Shown here in pieces: positions 50,485 to 59,366 of a stretch of 64,000 nucleotides of DNA (positions are counted from its first letter, which is position 1; every line of letters starts with the position of its first letter). The stretch comes from Streptomyces sp. MNU76 (lineage in GTDB: Bacteria; Actinomycetota; Actinomycetes; Streptomycetales; Streptomycetaceae), in contig NZ_JAJKLK010000029.1 of assembly GCF_020982545.1 (NCBI RefSeq), positions 186,001 through 250,000 on the forward strand. The letters are read 5' to 3'. The notes under the pieces are model-generated. The model was not told the origin of the DNA. It was given only the letters and a program-made list of their open reading frames with translations, and searched no databases. Made by a program: the position numbers and the translations under genes.

Positions 50485-51129
50485 ATGGGCCTCATCCACA
50501 TCGAACTGTTCGCGACTCTCGATCTCGTCGGGCAGGCACCCGGCGGCCCCGACGAGGACCCGGTCGGGTTCCCGTTCGGCGGCTGGCAGGCACCGCTACT
50601 GGACGAGGTCGCCGGGGCGCAGATCGGCGCCGCGTACGAGGGCACGGACGCCCTTCTGCTCGGTCGGCGGACGTACGACATCTTCGCCGCGTACTGGCCG
50701 CACCAGAAGGGCGGCGAGGACGGCGAGATCGCCGACCTCTTCAACCGTGTCCCGAAGTACGTGGCCTCCCGTGGCCGGCCCGACCTGTCGTGGGCCGGCT
50801 CCACGCAGCTCGGCCCGGATCTGGCCGCCGCGGTACGCGAGATCCGTGACCGGCACGAGCACGTGAAGGTCGTCGGGAGCCTGGACCTGGTGCAGAGCCT
50901 GCTGCGGGAGAAGCTCTTCGACCGTCTAGACCTCTGGGTGCACCCGATCGTGCTCGGAGTGGGCAAGAAGGTGTTCGACGGTGGTGAGGTGCCCACGAAC
51001 CTCACGCTTCTCGGACCGCCGGCCGCCGGTCCCAAGGGCACCGTGTACCTGCGCTACGGGCTCGCCGAGGGCACACCTGCCACGGGGGACATGAGCGCTC
51101 CTGATCGCGGCGTAGGGCGCGCCGACTGA
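50485..51129 (+). CDS. Dihydrofolate reductase/RibD C-terminal-family protein
   Basis: A 214-aa protein with the DHFR-like fold seen in the RibD C-terminal family: HIELFATLDLVGQAPGGPDED, ALLLGRRTYDIFAAYWP, KYVASR, VKVVGSLDLVQSLLREKLFDRLDLWVHPIVLGVGKKVF. GGGAGC precedes ATG 50485. Many such genes occur in streptomycetes as stand-alone putative reductases; the substrate is unknown. Confidence 0.86.
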   Translation: MGLIHIELFATLDLVGQAPGGPDEDPVGFPFGGWQAPLLDEVAGAQIGAAYEGTDALLLGRRTYDIFAAYWPHQKGGEDGEIADLFNRVPKYVASRGRPDLSWAGSTQLGPDLAAAVREIRDRHEHVKVVGSLDLVQSLLREKLFDRLDLWVHPIVLGVGKKVFDGGEVPTNLTLLGPPAAGPKGTVYLRYGLAEGTPATGDMSAPDRGVGRAD

Positions 51130-51189
51130 GGCCAGGCGCCTGACCTGCGGACCGCTCGCAGCCAAGGGTGACGGACCCATCCGCCACCC

Positions 51190-51374
51190 TCGGACGGTCC
51201 GTGGGGCCGGGAGATCGGACTGCGCGACCCTGACGGCAGCCGGCTGCGGATCGGCACGCCGCAGCACTGACCGTCGCCGGCAGCACGCGGTAGCACAGCC
51301 CCGGCGACATCAAGAGCCTGTTCGCAACGCTGGAGAAGAACGGATGGCCGAAGCCGCTGACGGTCGTCAACTGA
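51190..51374 (+). pseudogene. Fragments of a VOC/glyoxalase-like gene and another small end
   Basis: One frame ends GREIGLRDPDGSRLRIGTPQH and stop at 51269, the usual terminus of VOC-fold proteins. About 30 bases on, another frame gives PGDIKSLFATLEKNGWPKP and a stop at 51374. Neither has a start or a complete domain. Confidence 0.5.
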
Positions 51375-51506
51375 CCCATTGACCGTCGGGGGTCGGGTCC
51401 GGTCCGGTCCGGAGCGGACGCGGAACCCGTCCACCGACGGTCCGGCCCGGCGGCCCCAGGGCACCCGCGTGCCTCGCGGCCCCGCGAGCGTTGAGGGACC
51501 GTGAGG

Positions 51507-52628
51507 TCAGGGGCTGTCGCTCGCGTCGAGAGGGCCGGGCTTCGGGTATCGCACGGAGAGGGCCGCGATGTCGTCGTCGAGTCTTCCGTCGCTGAAGCGG
51601 AGCAGGTCCTCGTGGAGTCGGTCGAGCAGTTGATGGGGTGGGACCGGCTTCTGCTGTCGCATCCAGTGGTGCAGGGGGAAGAACTCGCCGTCGTGATCCC
51701 GGGTCTCCGTCACACCGTCGGTGTAGAGAAGGAGTTGGTCGCCCGGGGTGAAGGGCACGGTGTCGGCGTGGTAGTTGTCCTCGACGAGTGCCGCGAGGTT
51801 GAGAGGCGGCGAGGGCTCGCTGGGCTCCAGGACGTACGTCTCGCCTCGATGCACGAGCAGCGGCGGTGGGTGCCCGCAGTTGAGGAGTTTGACGTGGCTG
51901 CCGTCGCGTGGGATCTCCGCGAGCAGAGCGGTGGCGAAGCGCTCCGGGAGGTCCGGGGAGGGGTAGGCGGCGCTGTGGCGGCCGATACTGGTCTCCAGGC
52001 GCCGGATGACGCCCGTCAGGTCGGGTTCGTCGTGTGCGGCCTCTCGGAAGCAGCTGATCAGAGCGGAGGCGGCTCCCACCGCGGACAGCCCTTTGCCGCG
52101 CACGTCTCCCAGGAGGAGGCGGACGCCGTGAGGTGTTTCGGCCGCCTCGTAGAAGTCGCCGCCGATCCGGGCCTGGGCCTGCGCCGCGACGTACAGCGAT
52201 TCGATCTCGATGCCTCCGAGGCGGCTCGGCAACGGTCTCAGCAGCACCTGCTGGGCGGCGTCGGCGACGAGCCGGATCTGGAGCAGGGCCTCCTCCCGCC
52301 GGATGCGGACGTGGCTGGCGTAGGCGGCGGCAAGGGTGACGGCGGCGATCGCGGCCGTCGTGTAGGGAGTCCCCAGGTCGCTGTAGAACAAATTCAGGCC
52401 GAGCATGATCAGCGCGCAGGACGCGCCCAGGAGAATCGTGGGGAGAACGGTCCACATCGAGGCGGCCAGAGCGGGCGCGGCGGGCAGGAGGCGGCTGACG
52501 GCGATGTCCCTCGGCGTCGCGAACGCCAGCGCGGCGATGAGGACGGTGAGGATCACCGGTGACAGCCGGACAGCGTCCCATCGGTCACCGCGTGGGCGAC
52601 GGTGTCGCTGTCGCCTCAAAGTAGGCAC
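51507..52628 (-). CDS. Membrane PP2C-type (SpoIIE-family) serine phosphatase
   Basis: A 373-aa protein. Residues 25-105 hold about three membrane helices (LTVLIAALAFAT, LPTILLGASCALIMLGLNLFY, AAIAAVTLAAAYAS). The rest is an SpoIIE/RsbU-like PPM phosphatase: ARIGGDFYEAAET with metal Asp, LLLGDVRGKGLSAVGAASAL, NCGHPPPLLV, QLLLYTDGVTETRD and DDDIAALSVRYP. It should dephosphorylate anti-anti-sigma factors in stress signalling. No partner kinase or sensory domain is present. Confidence 0.92.
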   Translation of the reverse strand: MPTLRRQRHRRPRGDRWDAVRLSPVILTVLIAALAFATPRDIAVSRLLPAAPALAASMWTVLPTILLGASCALIMLGLNLFYSDLGTPYTTAAIAAVTLAAAYASHVRIRREEALLQIRLVADAAQQVLLRPLPSRLGGIEIESLYVAAQAQARIGGDFYEAAETPHGVRLLLGDVRGKGLSAVGAASALISCFREAAHDEPDLTGVIRRLETSIGRHSAAYPSPDLPERFATALLAEIPRDGSHVKLLNCGHPPPLLVHRGETYVLEPSEPSPPLNLAALVEDNYHADTVPFTPGDQLLLYTDGVTETRDHDGEFFPLHHWMRQQKPVPPHQLLDRLHEDLLRFSDGRLDDDIAALSVRYPKPGPLDASDSP

Positions 52629-52887
52629 GAATGAATCGTAACTACAACAAAGCGGTCATCGAGTCAGGAGAAACGCATATTCACGTCGGCACCGTGTTCC
52701 CGGCGTCGCGAGGGGCGTCCGGGAGAGTCGCGCCCGCCGAAATCGCCCGCAAGGACCCGTCTGGACGATCACGCACCGTCATGACAGCGATGTCGGCCGT
52801 CCCATTACTGGGACGCGTGGCACCGCAGGCCGACTCCCGCCGCCCGGACAGGCCAGGAACCGCAAGGCCCGGAAGGTCCGAGGCGGG

Positions 52888-53271
52888 TCAAGTGATGCGC
52901 CAGTCGCGCAGCTGCCGGGCGATCCGGGCAACGCCGAGTGTTCCGGCGGCCGCGTCGCGTACGAGGGCGACGGCCGCCTTGGGCGGGTAGTCGAGTTCGC
53001 GGGAGTTGAGCGTCAGGTAGGCCTCGGTCGCGTGCCAGGCGAAGGCTTCGTTGGAGTGTTCGAGGGACGGCAGCTTCGCCAGGGTCTGCAGCAGCGCGGC
53101 GGCCTTGAGATACAGGGATCCGTAGATGTCCCGCTCCAGCGCCCGCGCGTTGACCCGGGCGACCGCGGCGTAGAGCGGCCCGAAGTCGTCGACCTGCGGA
53201 TCACCGCCGAGAAGCTCGGCGGCGTGCAGCAGGAAAGTGACGTCGAGCGCGACAGGTTCCGATGGGGTCAC
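52888..53271 (-). CDS. Fic/Doc-like toxin component
   Basis: A 127-aa all-helical protein resembling streptomycete proteins annotated as Fic-family toxin components: ALDVTFLLHAAELLGGDPQVDDFGPLYAAVARV, YLKAAALLQTLAKLPSLEHSNEAFAWHATEAYLTLN, and the end GVARIARQLRDWRI. The active-site HxFxxxNxR/NKR motif of Fic and Doc is replaced by EHSNEAFA, so AMP transfer or kinase-like activity is doubtful. Its start overlaps the antitoxin stop by four bases. Confidence 0.75.
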   Translation of the reverse strand: MTPSEPVALDVTFLLHAAELLGGDPQVDDFGPLYAAVARVNARALERDIYGSLYLKAAALLQTLAKLPSLEHSNEAFAWHATEAYLTLNSRELDYPPKAAVALVRDAAAGTLGVARIARQLRDWRIT

Positions 53272-53564
53272 GCTACGTGACCCCGCTCCTGCTGATCGAG
53301 CTCCTGCTGCGCCTGCCGCTCGGCCGCCCGCCGCTCGGCACCGGGATCCATGGTGCTGTGCTCGGCCGCGAAAGCCGCGCCGCTACGGGCCATGGAGGCG
53401 CTGAAGCCTTCCAGGAACCGGCGCTCCACGGCGGTCGCACGGTCGTAGGCCGCCGAAAGGATGAACTCCTGCATGCTGACCCCGGCCTGCTTCGCGGCTG
53501 CCGCGATGGCGGACCGCTGCTCCGGGTCGGGGAAGCGGAGGCTCATCGCTTTGGGGTCGGACAT
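53268..53564 (-). CDS. Antitoxin, ribbon-helix-helix (DUF1778-like)
   Basis: A 98-aa small basic/acidic protein. MSLRFPDPEQRSAIAAAAKQAGVSMQEFILSAAYDRA is the ribbon-helix-helix DNA-binding part; the Glu/Gln-rich tail binds the toxin. It is first in a two-gene operon with the Fic-like toxin and has a palindrome directly upstream, the usual layout of autoregulated toxin-antitoxin modules. Confidence 0.82.
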   Translation of the reverse strand: MSDPKAMSLRFPDPEQRSAIAAAAKQAGVSMQEFILSAAYDRATAVERRFLEGFSASMARSGAAFAAEHSTMDPGAERRAAERQAQQELDQQERGHVA

Positions 53565-53588
53565 GGTATCTACGGTACCTGCGATACC
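53565..53588. promoter_or_regulatory. Palindrome upstream of toxin-antitoxin genes (candidate operator)
   Basis: GGTATC, GGTACC and GATACC are spaced by three bases each and form an imperfect 24-bp palindrome directly at the antitoxin start codon. A ribbon-helix-helix antitoxin would be expected to bind such a site. Confidence 0.6.
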
Positions 53589-53691
53589 GCCTGGCCGTCC
53601 AAGACCACCGGCACCGGCACCGATACCGACGGACCGCCGCCAATCGGGAGGGGTGGACCGCGATGTCAGCGCCGCACCGTAGGGTTTCGGC

Positions 53692-53961
53692 ATGTCAACA
53701 CAGCCAGTCATATCGCTGGAAACCCCGATTTACAGTCGCCTTGTCGCCGAGAGGGGCGACATCCCCGCCCGGGCGCGCGACGAAGCCGACCGTGTACACC
53801 GCATGTTGGAACCGCACTTTCCCGAGAGGGTCGTTCCCGAGCGCGCGCAGAGTCAGGGACAACAGGGCTCCTACTTCGGCACCGCGCCCTTGTCCCCGAG
53901 AGGCCTGCCGTCTCCCGACAACAGGGGCGGCGCCCCCAACTGGCAGGCGCCCACTCCCTGA
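53692..53961 (+). CDS. Small hypothetical protein (89 aa)
   Basis: ATG 53692 has only a weak GG-rich upstream site. The sequence SLETPIYSRLVAERGDIPARARDEADRVHRMLE looks like a folded helix; the tail is Gln/Gly/Pro-rich. It resembles short streptomycete proteins of unknown function. Divergent from the toxin-antitoxin pair. Confidence 0.55.
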   Translation: MSTQPVISLETPIYSRLVAERGDIPARARDEADRVHRMLEPHFPERVVPERAQSQGQQGSYFGTAPLSPRGLPSPDNRGGAPNWQAPTP

Positions 53962-54161
53962 TCGGCTCCTCAGTAGCTGTCACACCGTCATGCCGCTCTA
54001 TGGAGCGGCTTGTTCGGGCGTCGAGCGCCAACCGGGCATGCCAGTCGCCGTGCCCTCGGCGCTTTCGCCGACGGTAGAGTCCGGTCAGCGAGCCAGGACG
54101 GTGTGCGGGGCCCCGAGCGGACACGCGGCCGTGCCGTTCGCACGGTGCCTGGGGGGAGAGC

Positions 54162-55172
54162 ATGGCGAAGCGGAGCCAGGACGTGCGACGTGTTCGAGGG
54201 GGAGCGGTGGCAGCGGAAAGTGGGGGATGGGCCGGCATGGGCTGGGACTGGTCGGATGCCGACGACATTCGCCGACGTCTCGACCAAGGAGCCGACCCGG
54301 AGAGATGGAGCGGGGGCCTGCCCCTGCACCGGGCGGCGGTGTTCGGCTCCCCGGAGGCCGTCGCGGAACTGGCCCGCCGGGTCGCGGACGTCGACGCGCT
54401 GGAGGACGGGGTGACGGCGCTGTGGGAAGCGGTGCTGTCCAGGAAAGCGGACAACGCACGTGTGCTGGCCGCCGCTGGGGCCGATCCCTGGCGGCTGTCC
54501 CTCGGTGGCTGGTCCCCGGGGCGACTGAGCCTGGCCGGACCGACGCCCGAGTTGTTCCCGGTGCCGGAAGGAACGGCTCTGACCGACACCGAGCGGGCGG
54601 CAGCGCAGGAGGCCGACCGGCTCACCAAAGCGCTGGGCGACTTCTACTACGACGGGACGGGGCTGGCCTGTGTGGCCGGTATCGGCGAGGACGAGGCGGT
54701 GCGCCGTCTTCAGGCGACGCCGGTGAACGGCGAACTCCTCGCTGAGCTGGACGAGTTCCTGGAGGAGCCCTACGCCTACGACATGGACGAGAGCCTGCAC
54801 ATCATCGGCGTGACGTCCGTGCCGGGCGGGTGCGTCGTCACCCAGCCCTGGGGATACGCGCCACAGATGCCGGGCGTGCTGACCCGGTTGTCCGTCGGCA
54901 CGGTCTGCTACGGCCTCTACGCCAATCCCAAGAGCGGCAACCAGGGCAGTGTCGCCCGGGACGGAACGATCGAGGGCTCGGACCTGCATCCCGGCGGAGG
55001 ACCGCACGAGGACGACTCCGCCGCGGAGGTGCTGGCCTCGTACCTCTACGCGCACAGCGCCGTCGCCTACGCCTGCGCCTTCGCGGGACTGCGCCTGACC
55101 GACCGGCGCGCCGTCGTCGGGCCGCCCGATCTGTGGGTCGAACTGCCGCGCCGCGACTACTGGAGTAGCTGA
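54162..55172 (+). CDS. Ankyrin-repeat protein with DUF6461-like C-terminal domain
   Basis: A 336-aa protein. Residues 30-110 hold about two ankyrin units (DADDIRRRLDQGADPERWSGGLPLHRAAVFGSPEAVAELARR, ALWEAVLSRKADNARVLAAAGADP). Residues 150-330 contain GLACVAGIGEDEAVRRLQATP and GGCVVTQPWGYAP, a domain common in actinobacteria and lacking a known activity. GGGGGGAG precedes ATG 54162. No partner is evident. Confidence 0.82.
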   Translation: MAKRSQDVRRVRGGAVAAESGGWAGMGWDWSDADDIRRRLDQGADPERWSGGLPLHRAAVFGSPEAVAELARRVADVDALEDGVTALWEAVLSRKADNARVLAAAGADPWRLSLGGWSPGRLSLAGPTPELFPVPEGTALTDTERAAAQEADRLTKALGDFYYDGTGLACVAGIGEDEAVRRLQATPVNGELLAELDEFLEEPYAYDMDESLHIIGVTSVPGGCVVTQPWGYAPQMPGVLTRLSVGTVCYGLYANPKSGNQGSVARDGTIEGSDLHPGGGPHEDDSAAEVLASYLYAHSAVAYACAFAGLRLTDRRAVVGPPDLWVELPRRDYWSS

Positions 55173-55436
55173 CCGGGCGTGTTGAGGCGGGCGAGTGGTT
55201 CGAGCAAGGGGTGACGGTGGAACCCCTGATCAGCGAGGGTGTTCCGGTCGAAGCGAGGGACTGGTCGGCGGAGTGACGTGGCCCGCCGTCGGTGCGGACT
55301 GATCAGCGGCGCCACGGGTGTCCGGGACCGAGCCGGTCCCGGACGCCCAGGCAGTAGGTCGCATATGTCGCCGGGGCCTACCAGGCGATGAGCGGCAGGT
55401 CGGGGCCGGCTGCCTGGTCGCTTCGGTGTGTGGGGG

Positions 55437-56117
55437 TCAGGCGCCGCGTGGAGTGACCAGGCCTGATTCGTAGGCGAGGACCACGAGTTGGGCGCGGTCG
55501 CGGGCGTGGAGTTTGGTCATGGCCCGGTTGATGTGGGTCTTGGCGGTCGCCGGACTGATGACCAGGCGATCGGCGATCTCGTCGTTGGACAGGCCGTGTG
55601 CGGCCAGCGCGACCGCCTCGCGTTCGCGGCTGGTCAGAGCCTCCAGCCCGCTGCCGCTGCCGCTGCCGCTGCCGGTGCGGGCGGGCAGGGGCAGAGTGAC
55701 GTATCGGTCGATGAGTTTGCGGGTGATGGCCGGCGCCAGGAGGGCGTCGCCCCGGGCGGCGACCCGTACGGCGTGCAGGAAGTCCTCGGGCAGGATGTCC
55801 TTGACCAGGAACCCGGCGGCTCCGGCGCGCAGCGCGTCGAAGACGTACTCGTCCATGCCGTAGTTGGTCAGCATGACCACGTGTACGTCGGCCAGGGCCG
55901 GGTCCGCGGCGATGCGTCGGGTCGCCTCGATGCCGTCCATGGTGGGCATCTGGATGTCGACGAGCGCGACGTCGGGCCGCAGTCGCTCGACGAGCGCGAG
56001 ACCCTCCTGGCCGTCGGCGGCCTCGGCCACCACCTCGATGTCGTCCTCGAGGTCGAGCAGCGCGCGGAAGCCGCTGCGGATGAGCGGCTGGTCGTCGACC
56101 AGCAGGACCCGGATCAC
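55437..56117 (-). CDS. LuxR-type (NarL family) response regulator
   Basis: A 226-aa regulator. The receiver has LLVDDQPLIRSGF, phosphate-acceptor Asp in VALVDIQMPTMDGIEA and the LVKDI switch Lys. The linker is a (Gly-Ser) run encoded by a CCGCTG microsatellite, then the LuxR DNA-binding domain LTSREREAVALAAHGLSNDEIADRLVISPATAKTHINRAMTKL. GTG 56117 overlaps the histidine kinase stop. It acts with that kinase; its regulon is not evident. Confidence 0.93.
   Translation of the reverse strand: MIRVLLVDDQPLIRSGFRALLDLEDDIEVVAEAADGQEGLALVERLRPDVALVDIQMPTMDGIEATRRIAADPALADVHVVMLTNYGMDEYVFDALRAGAAGFLVKDILPEDFLHAVRVAARGDALLAPAITRKLIDRYVTLPLPARTGSGSGSGSGLEALTSREREAVALAAHGLSNDEIADRLVISPATAKTHINRAMTKLHARDRAQLVVLAYESGLVTPRGA
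55648..55677. repeat. CCGCTG microsatellite in response regulator linker
   Basis: Four perfect CCGCTG copies and one CCGGTG variant encode a Ser-Gly alternation between receiver and DNA-binding domains. Copy-number change by one unit would alter linker length by two residues without breaking the frame. Confidence 0.92.
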
Positions 56118-57241
56118 GAGGCTCCGTTCGTGGGGAGTTCGGCCTGGACGGTGAAGCCGCCCGCGCCGCGCGGCTCGGTCCGCAGGCGGCCGCCCAGGGC
56201 CGTGACGCGTTCGCGCATCCCGAGCATCCCGAGCCCTGGTGTCGGGGTGCGGTGCGAGGTGGCTTTTCCGTTGTCGTCGACGCGGATGGTGAGGGCGTCC
56301 GGCCGGTAGTCGATGAGGACCGAGGCGGCGGTGGCGGCGGCGTGCCGGGTGACGTTGGTGAGCGATTCCTGCACGATCCGGTAGGCGGTGCGGCTCACCG
56401 GGGCAGGCACGGTGTGCGGTTGTCCCTCGATCGTCAATGTCGTCTCCAGGCCGGTGTTTTGGAACTGTTTCACCAGGTTGGGCACGTGGTCGAGTCCGGG
56501 CGGCGGGGTGGTGTCGTCGTCGCGCAGCGCCTCCAGGGTCGCGCGCAGCTCCCGGGTCGCCTCCCGGCCGGCTTCCTGGATCGCCAGGAGGGCCTGTGGC
56601 ACCTCCTCGCCCCGGCGCCTGGCCACGTGGACGGCGACCTCGGACTGCACCTTGATGACCGAGATCTGGTGGGTGAGCGAGTCGTGCAGCTCCCGGGCGA
56701 TGCGCAGCCGCTCCTCGTCCGCCCGGTGGCGCGCGGTCTCCTCGCGGGTGCGCTCGGCCTCGTCCGCCCGCCGTTCGGCCTGCCGCACCGCCTCCCCGGC
56801 GGCGAAGGCTGCGATCAGCCAGGCGAGTTCAAGGGTGTTCCGGGCCTGCGTCACGACCTCGCGCACCGGCCCGTGGTGCAGGAGCAGGGCCGTGAGGTGG
56901 AGCGCGGCCAGCAGACCGACGGAGACAGCCAGCGTGACGGCACGATGCCCGGCGCGCACCGCGCCGTAGACCGCGACCAGGTAGGAGACGGCGAGCGCCT
57001 CGAACCCGGCCCCCAGGTAACCCACCGCGCACAGCCCGGTGAAGCCCAGGACCACGAGCGGTGCCCGGCGGCGCGCGGCCAGCGACAACCCGCCGGCCGC
57101 CAGCAGCACGGACCCGAGCACCTCGCGCCCTCCGGACGGGTGCGGCCCGGACAGCCCGGTGCCCAGCAGCAGTGCGGCCACGCCCAGGGCGGTCGCCCAG
57201 TCGGTGACTGCGACGGGGACAGCGAACCGTCCTTTGTCCAT
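56114..57241 (-). CDS. DesK-family sensor histidine kinase
   Basis: A 375-aa membrane kinase. Four or five helices occupy residues 10-140 (WATALGVAALLLGTGLSG, VLGSVLLAAGGLSLAARR, LVVLGFTGLCAVGYLG, AVTLAVSVGLLAALHLT). The HisKA_3 phosphoacceptor is in LRIARELHDSLTHQISVIKVQSEVA and the ATPase box includes VDDNGKA and GLGMLGMRERVTALGG. ATG 57241 is the natural start before the first helix. It is upstream of, and overlaps, its response regulator. Confidence 0.92.
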   Translation of the reverse strand: MDKGRFAVPVAVTDWATALGVAALLLGTGLSGPHPSGGREVLGSVLLAAGGLSLAARRRAPLVVLGFTGLCAVGYLGAGFEALAVSYLVAVYGAVRAGHRAVTLAVSVGLLAALHLTALLLHHGPVREVVTQARNTLELAWLIAAFAAGEAVRQAERRADEAERTREETARHRADEERLRIARELHDSLTHQISVIKVQSEVAVHVARRRGEEVPQALLAIQEAGREATRELRATLEALRDDDTTPPPGLDHVPNLVKQFQNTGLETTLTIEGQPHTVPAPVSRTAYRIVQESLTNVTRHAAATAASVLIDYRPDALTIRVDDNGKATSHRTPTPGLGMLGMRERVTALGGRLRTEPRGAGGFTVQAELPTNGAS

Positions 57242-57475
57242 GCGTGCACCGTAGCCGGACGCGGCGGTGGGCGGGTCCGGCTGGGGGAGGAGCGGTGGCC
57301 TACCGCGTGTGCGGTATGTGACCCCAGCCTGCCGCCACCGCGGTATCCGGATGCCACGGCGGCGGCACCGGGAAGTGCCTGCGTCTGCCGGACGACCGCC
57401 AGGAGGGCCGGCGCGCATGCTCTCCAGGGTCACGAACGTCGCGAGCGGCGACGCGGAAACAGGAGGAGATGCGGT

Positions 57476-57850
57476 ATGAGGGCTACAGCGGTACTGACGG
57501 CGGCCGCCGAGGGCGGGATCATCGGCGACGGGCGGACGGGGGCCAACCTGGCTCTCGGAGTGGGAGCGATCGGTCTGGCCATCGGCTGGCTGGCCCTGGC
57601 TCGCGCCGGCCGCGGGAGCGGTGTCGGCAACGCGCGCACCGCCGGGGCGGCGGCCGTCGCGACGGGAACGCTCGGCACGGTGCTCGCGCTGCTGCACCTG
57701 GCCACCGCCGACGGCGGCCCCGGAACCGGCAACGGACTCGTCGGCGCCGTCGTGGCCCTCCCGCTGGGGCTGGGCGCGGTGCTCCTCGGCCGCCGGGCCC
57801 TGACCCGCTGCCGGCGCGCCGCCCGGCCCGCCGATCGGACGCCCGCCTGA
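57476..57850 (+). CDS. Small membrane protein, DUF6223-like
   Basis: A 124-aa protein with three hydrophobic stretches (ANLALGVGAIGLAIGWLALA, AAVATGTLGTVLALLHLA, GLVGAVVALPLGLGAVLLG). AGGAGG precedes ATG 57476. It is divergent from the DesK-type kinase gene and might be its target; this is inference from position only. Confidence 0.78.
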   Translation: MRATAVLTAAAEGGIIGDGRTGANLALGVGAIGLAIGWLALARAGRGSGVGNARTAGAAAVATGTLGTVLALLHLATADGGPGTGNGLVGAVVALPLGLGAVLLGRRALTRCRRAARPADRTPA

Positions 57851-57929
57851 CCACCACCACCCGGTCACGACGAGTACGCGGCCGAAGGGCAAAGGGCCTC
57901 CGCTCGCCGAAGCCAAGGACGATGCCACC

Positions 57930-59252
57930 TCACCAGCCCGTCAGCAGCAGGTGGTTGAGGAGCAGGCCCAGCGTCGCCTGCGCGGTCAGCCAGGCCCGGG
58001 GGCGGTCGAGGACGGCGCACGCGGCCGGCAGCCACAGCGCGAACGGCAGCCAGATCCGTTCCGTCTCCGCCTTGCTCATCCCGGACAGATCGGCGGCGAG
58101 CAGCATGAGCAGGGCCGCGCACAGCAGCAGTCCGAGGCGGCGCTCGACCCCGGGCGAAGCGTGCCACCGCGCGAGGAGCGCGCCCGTGCGCCGCAGGCCT
58201 GCCACCGTGGCCGGGCCGACGACGAGGACCGTGCAGGCGAGATTGGCCCACACCCAGTAGCCGTACGGACGGAAGCCGCCCGCACCCTGGTGGTAGCGCT
58301 CGACCAACAGGTGGTACGCCTCCCACCAGTTGAAGCCCGCCATGGTGAACGCGAGCGGGACGACGGTGAGTCCGGCGAGCACGTACGGGAGGATCGGCAG
58401 CCGTCGGGAGCCGAGCAGCAGGACGGTGGCGGCCATCACGGCGAACAGGGTGAGGCCGTACGACAGATAGAGCGTGAGGCCGAGGAGGAGCCCGGCGGCG
58501 AAGGCGGTCGCCCGTGGCCGGTGCCCCGTCACCGCCAGGGCGAGGAAGGCCACGGCCCAGGCGGCGACCGCCGCGAAGTACCCGTCGGCCGAGGTGCCCG
58601 CCCAAACCGCCGCCGGGGCCAGGACGAGGAAGGGGGCCGCGCGGCGTGCCAGTGCCTCGCTCGCCAGCGCCCGTACGGTGACGAGGACCGCGATCGCGCC
58701 GGTCGCCCCGGCGGTGATGACGAGGACACCGGCCCAGCCTCCGCCGCCCAGGCCGATCCGGTCGAGGAGGACGAAGGTGAGGGTGGCCCCCGGAGGATGC
58801 CCGGCGACATGAGGGGGCCAGTGGTCGGCGGTGCCGAGCAGGATGTGGTCGGTGAAGCTCCGCAGGGCGGCGTGGATGTCGTCGAAGCGGTCGATGACCT
58901 GGAGGTACTCGTACCTGGTCGTCAACCGGCGGGCGATGCCGCGGTGCCAGCCGTCGACGAGGGCGAGGGAGAACGTCCAGGCCGTGGCTGTGGCCCACAC
59001 GGCCCACAGCAGGGGCCGCCAGGGCAGCCGGGCGGCCAGCGCCGGGCCGTACGCCACGACGATGACGGCGACGGTGATCGCGGCGGGCGTGCCGGGGCCG
59101 GTGTGGGGCAGCCAGTTGGCGTACAGGGGTGGCCATCCGACGTGCAGGACGTCCTCGGCACGTTTGATGGCTATGCCGACCACAGCGGCCGTCACGACGA
59201 GCAGGGCGGCGGCGACGACGGCGTAAAGGTCGCGGCGGTGATCACGGTTCAC
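57930..59252 (-). CDS. Integral membrane glycosyltransferase-like protein (GT-C type)
   Basis: A 440-aa protein with about ten membrane helices. The layout of a large loop after the first helix (KRAEDVLHVGWPPLY, DGWHRGIARRLTTRYEYLQVIDRFDD, DHWPPHVAGHPPGATLTFVLLDRIGLG) resembles actinobacterial mannosyltransferase-like GT-C proteins that use lipid-linked donors. No catalytic motif can be assigned with certainty. It stands alone on its strand. Confidence 0.7.
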   Translation of the reverse strand: MNRDHRRDLYAVVAAALLVVTAAVVGIAIKRAEDVLHVGWPPLYANWLPHTGPGTPAAITVAVIVVAYGPALAARLPWRPLLWAVWATATAWTFSLALVDGWHRGIARRLTTRYEYLQVIDRFDDIHAALRSFTDHILLGTADHWPPHVAGHPPGATLTFVLLDRIGLGGGGWAGVLVITAGATGAIAVLVTVRALASEALARRAAPFLVLAPAAVWAGTSADGYFAAVAAWAVAFLALAVTGHRPRATAFAAGLLLGLTLYLSYGLTLFAVMAATVLLLGSRRLPILPYVLAGLTVVPLAFTMAGFNWWEAYHLLVERYHQGAGGFRPYGYWVWANLACTVLVVGPATVAGLRRTGALLARWHASPGVERRLGLLLCAALLMLLAADLSGMSKAETERIWLPFALWLPAACAVLDRPRAWLTAQATLGLLLNHLLLTGW

Positions 59253-59366
59253 GCCTCGAGACGTTAGGCCGGAGAAGTGCCGGTGCCCGCCCGACAGGCG
59301 CGGACGTCAGCGTTTCGTCATGAGTCGCGCGCCCACTCACCGGGGGTCCGGGCCTAGCGTCTGAGC

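Noticed and set aside
52629..52887. Open frame MNRNYNKAVIESGE between the phosphatase and toxin genes
   Set aside because: No ribosome binding site, and the frame soon becomes Arg/Pro/Ala-rich as in non-coding GC-rich DNA.
55173..55436. Short frame ending EARDWSAE downstream of the ankyrin gene
   Set aside because: Some protein-like character but no start, no family and only about 25 codons.
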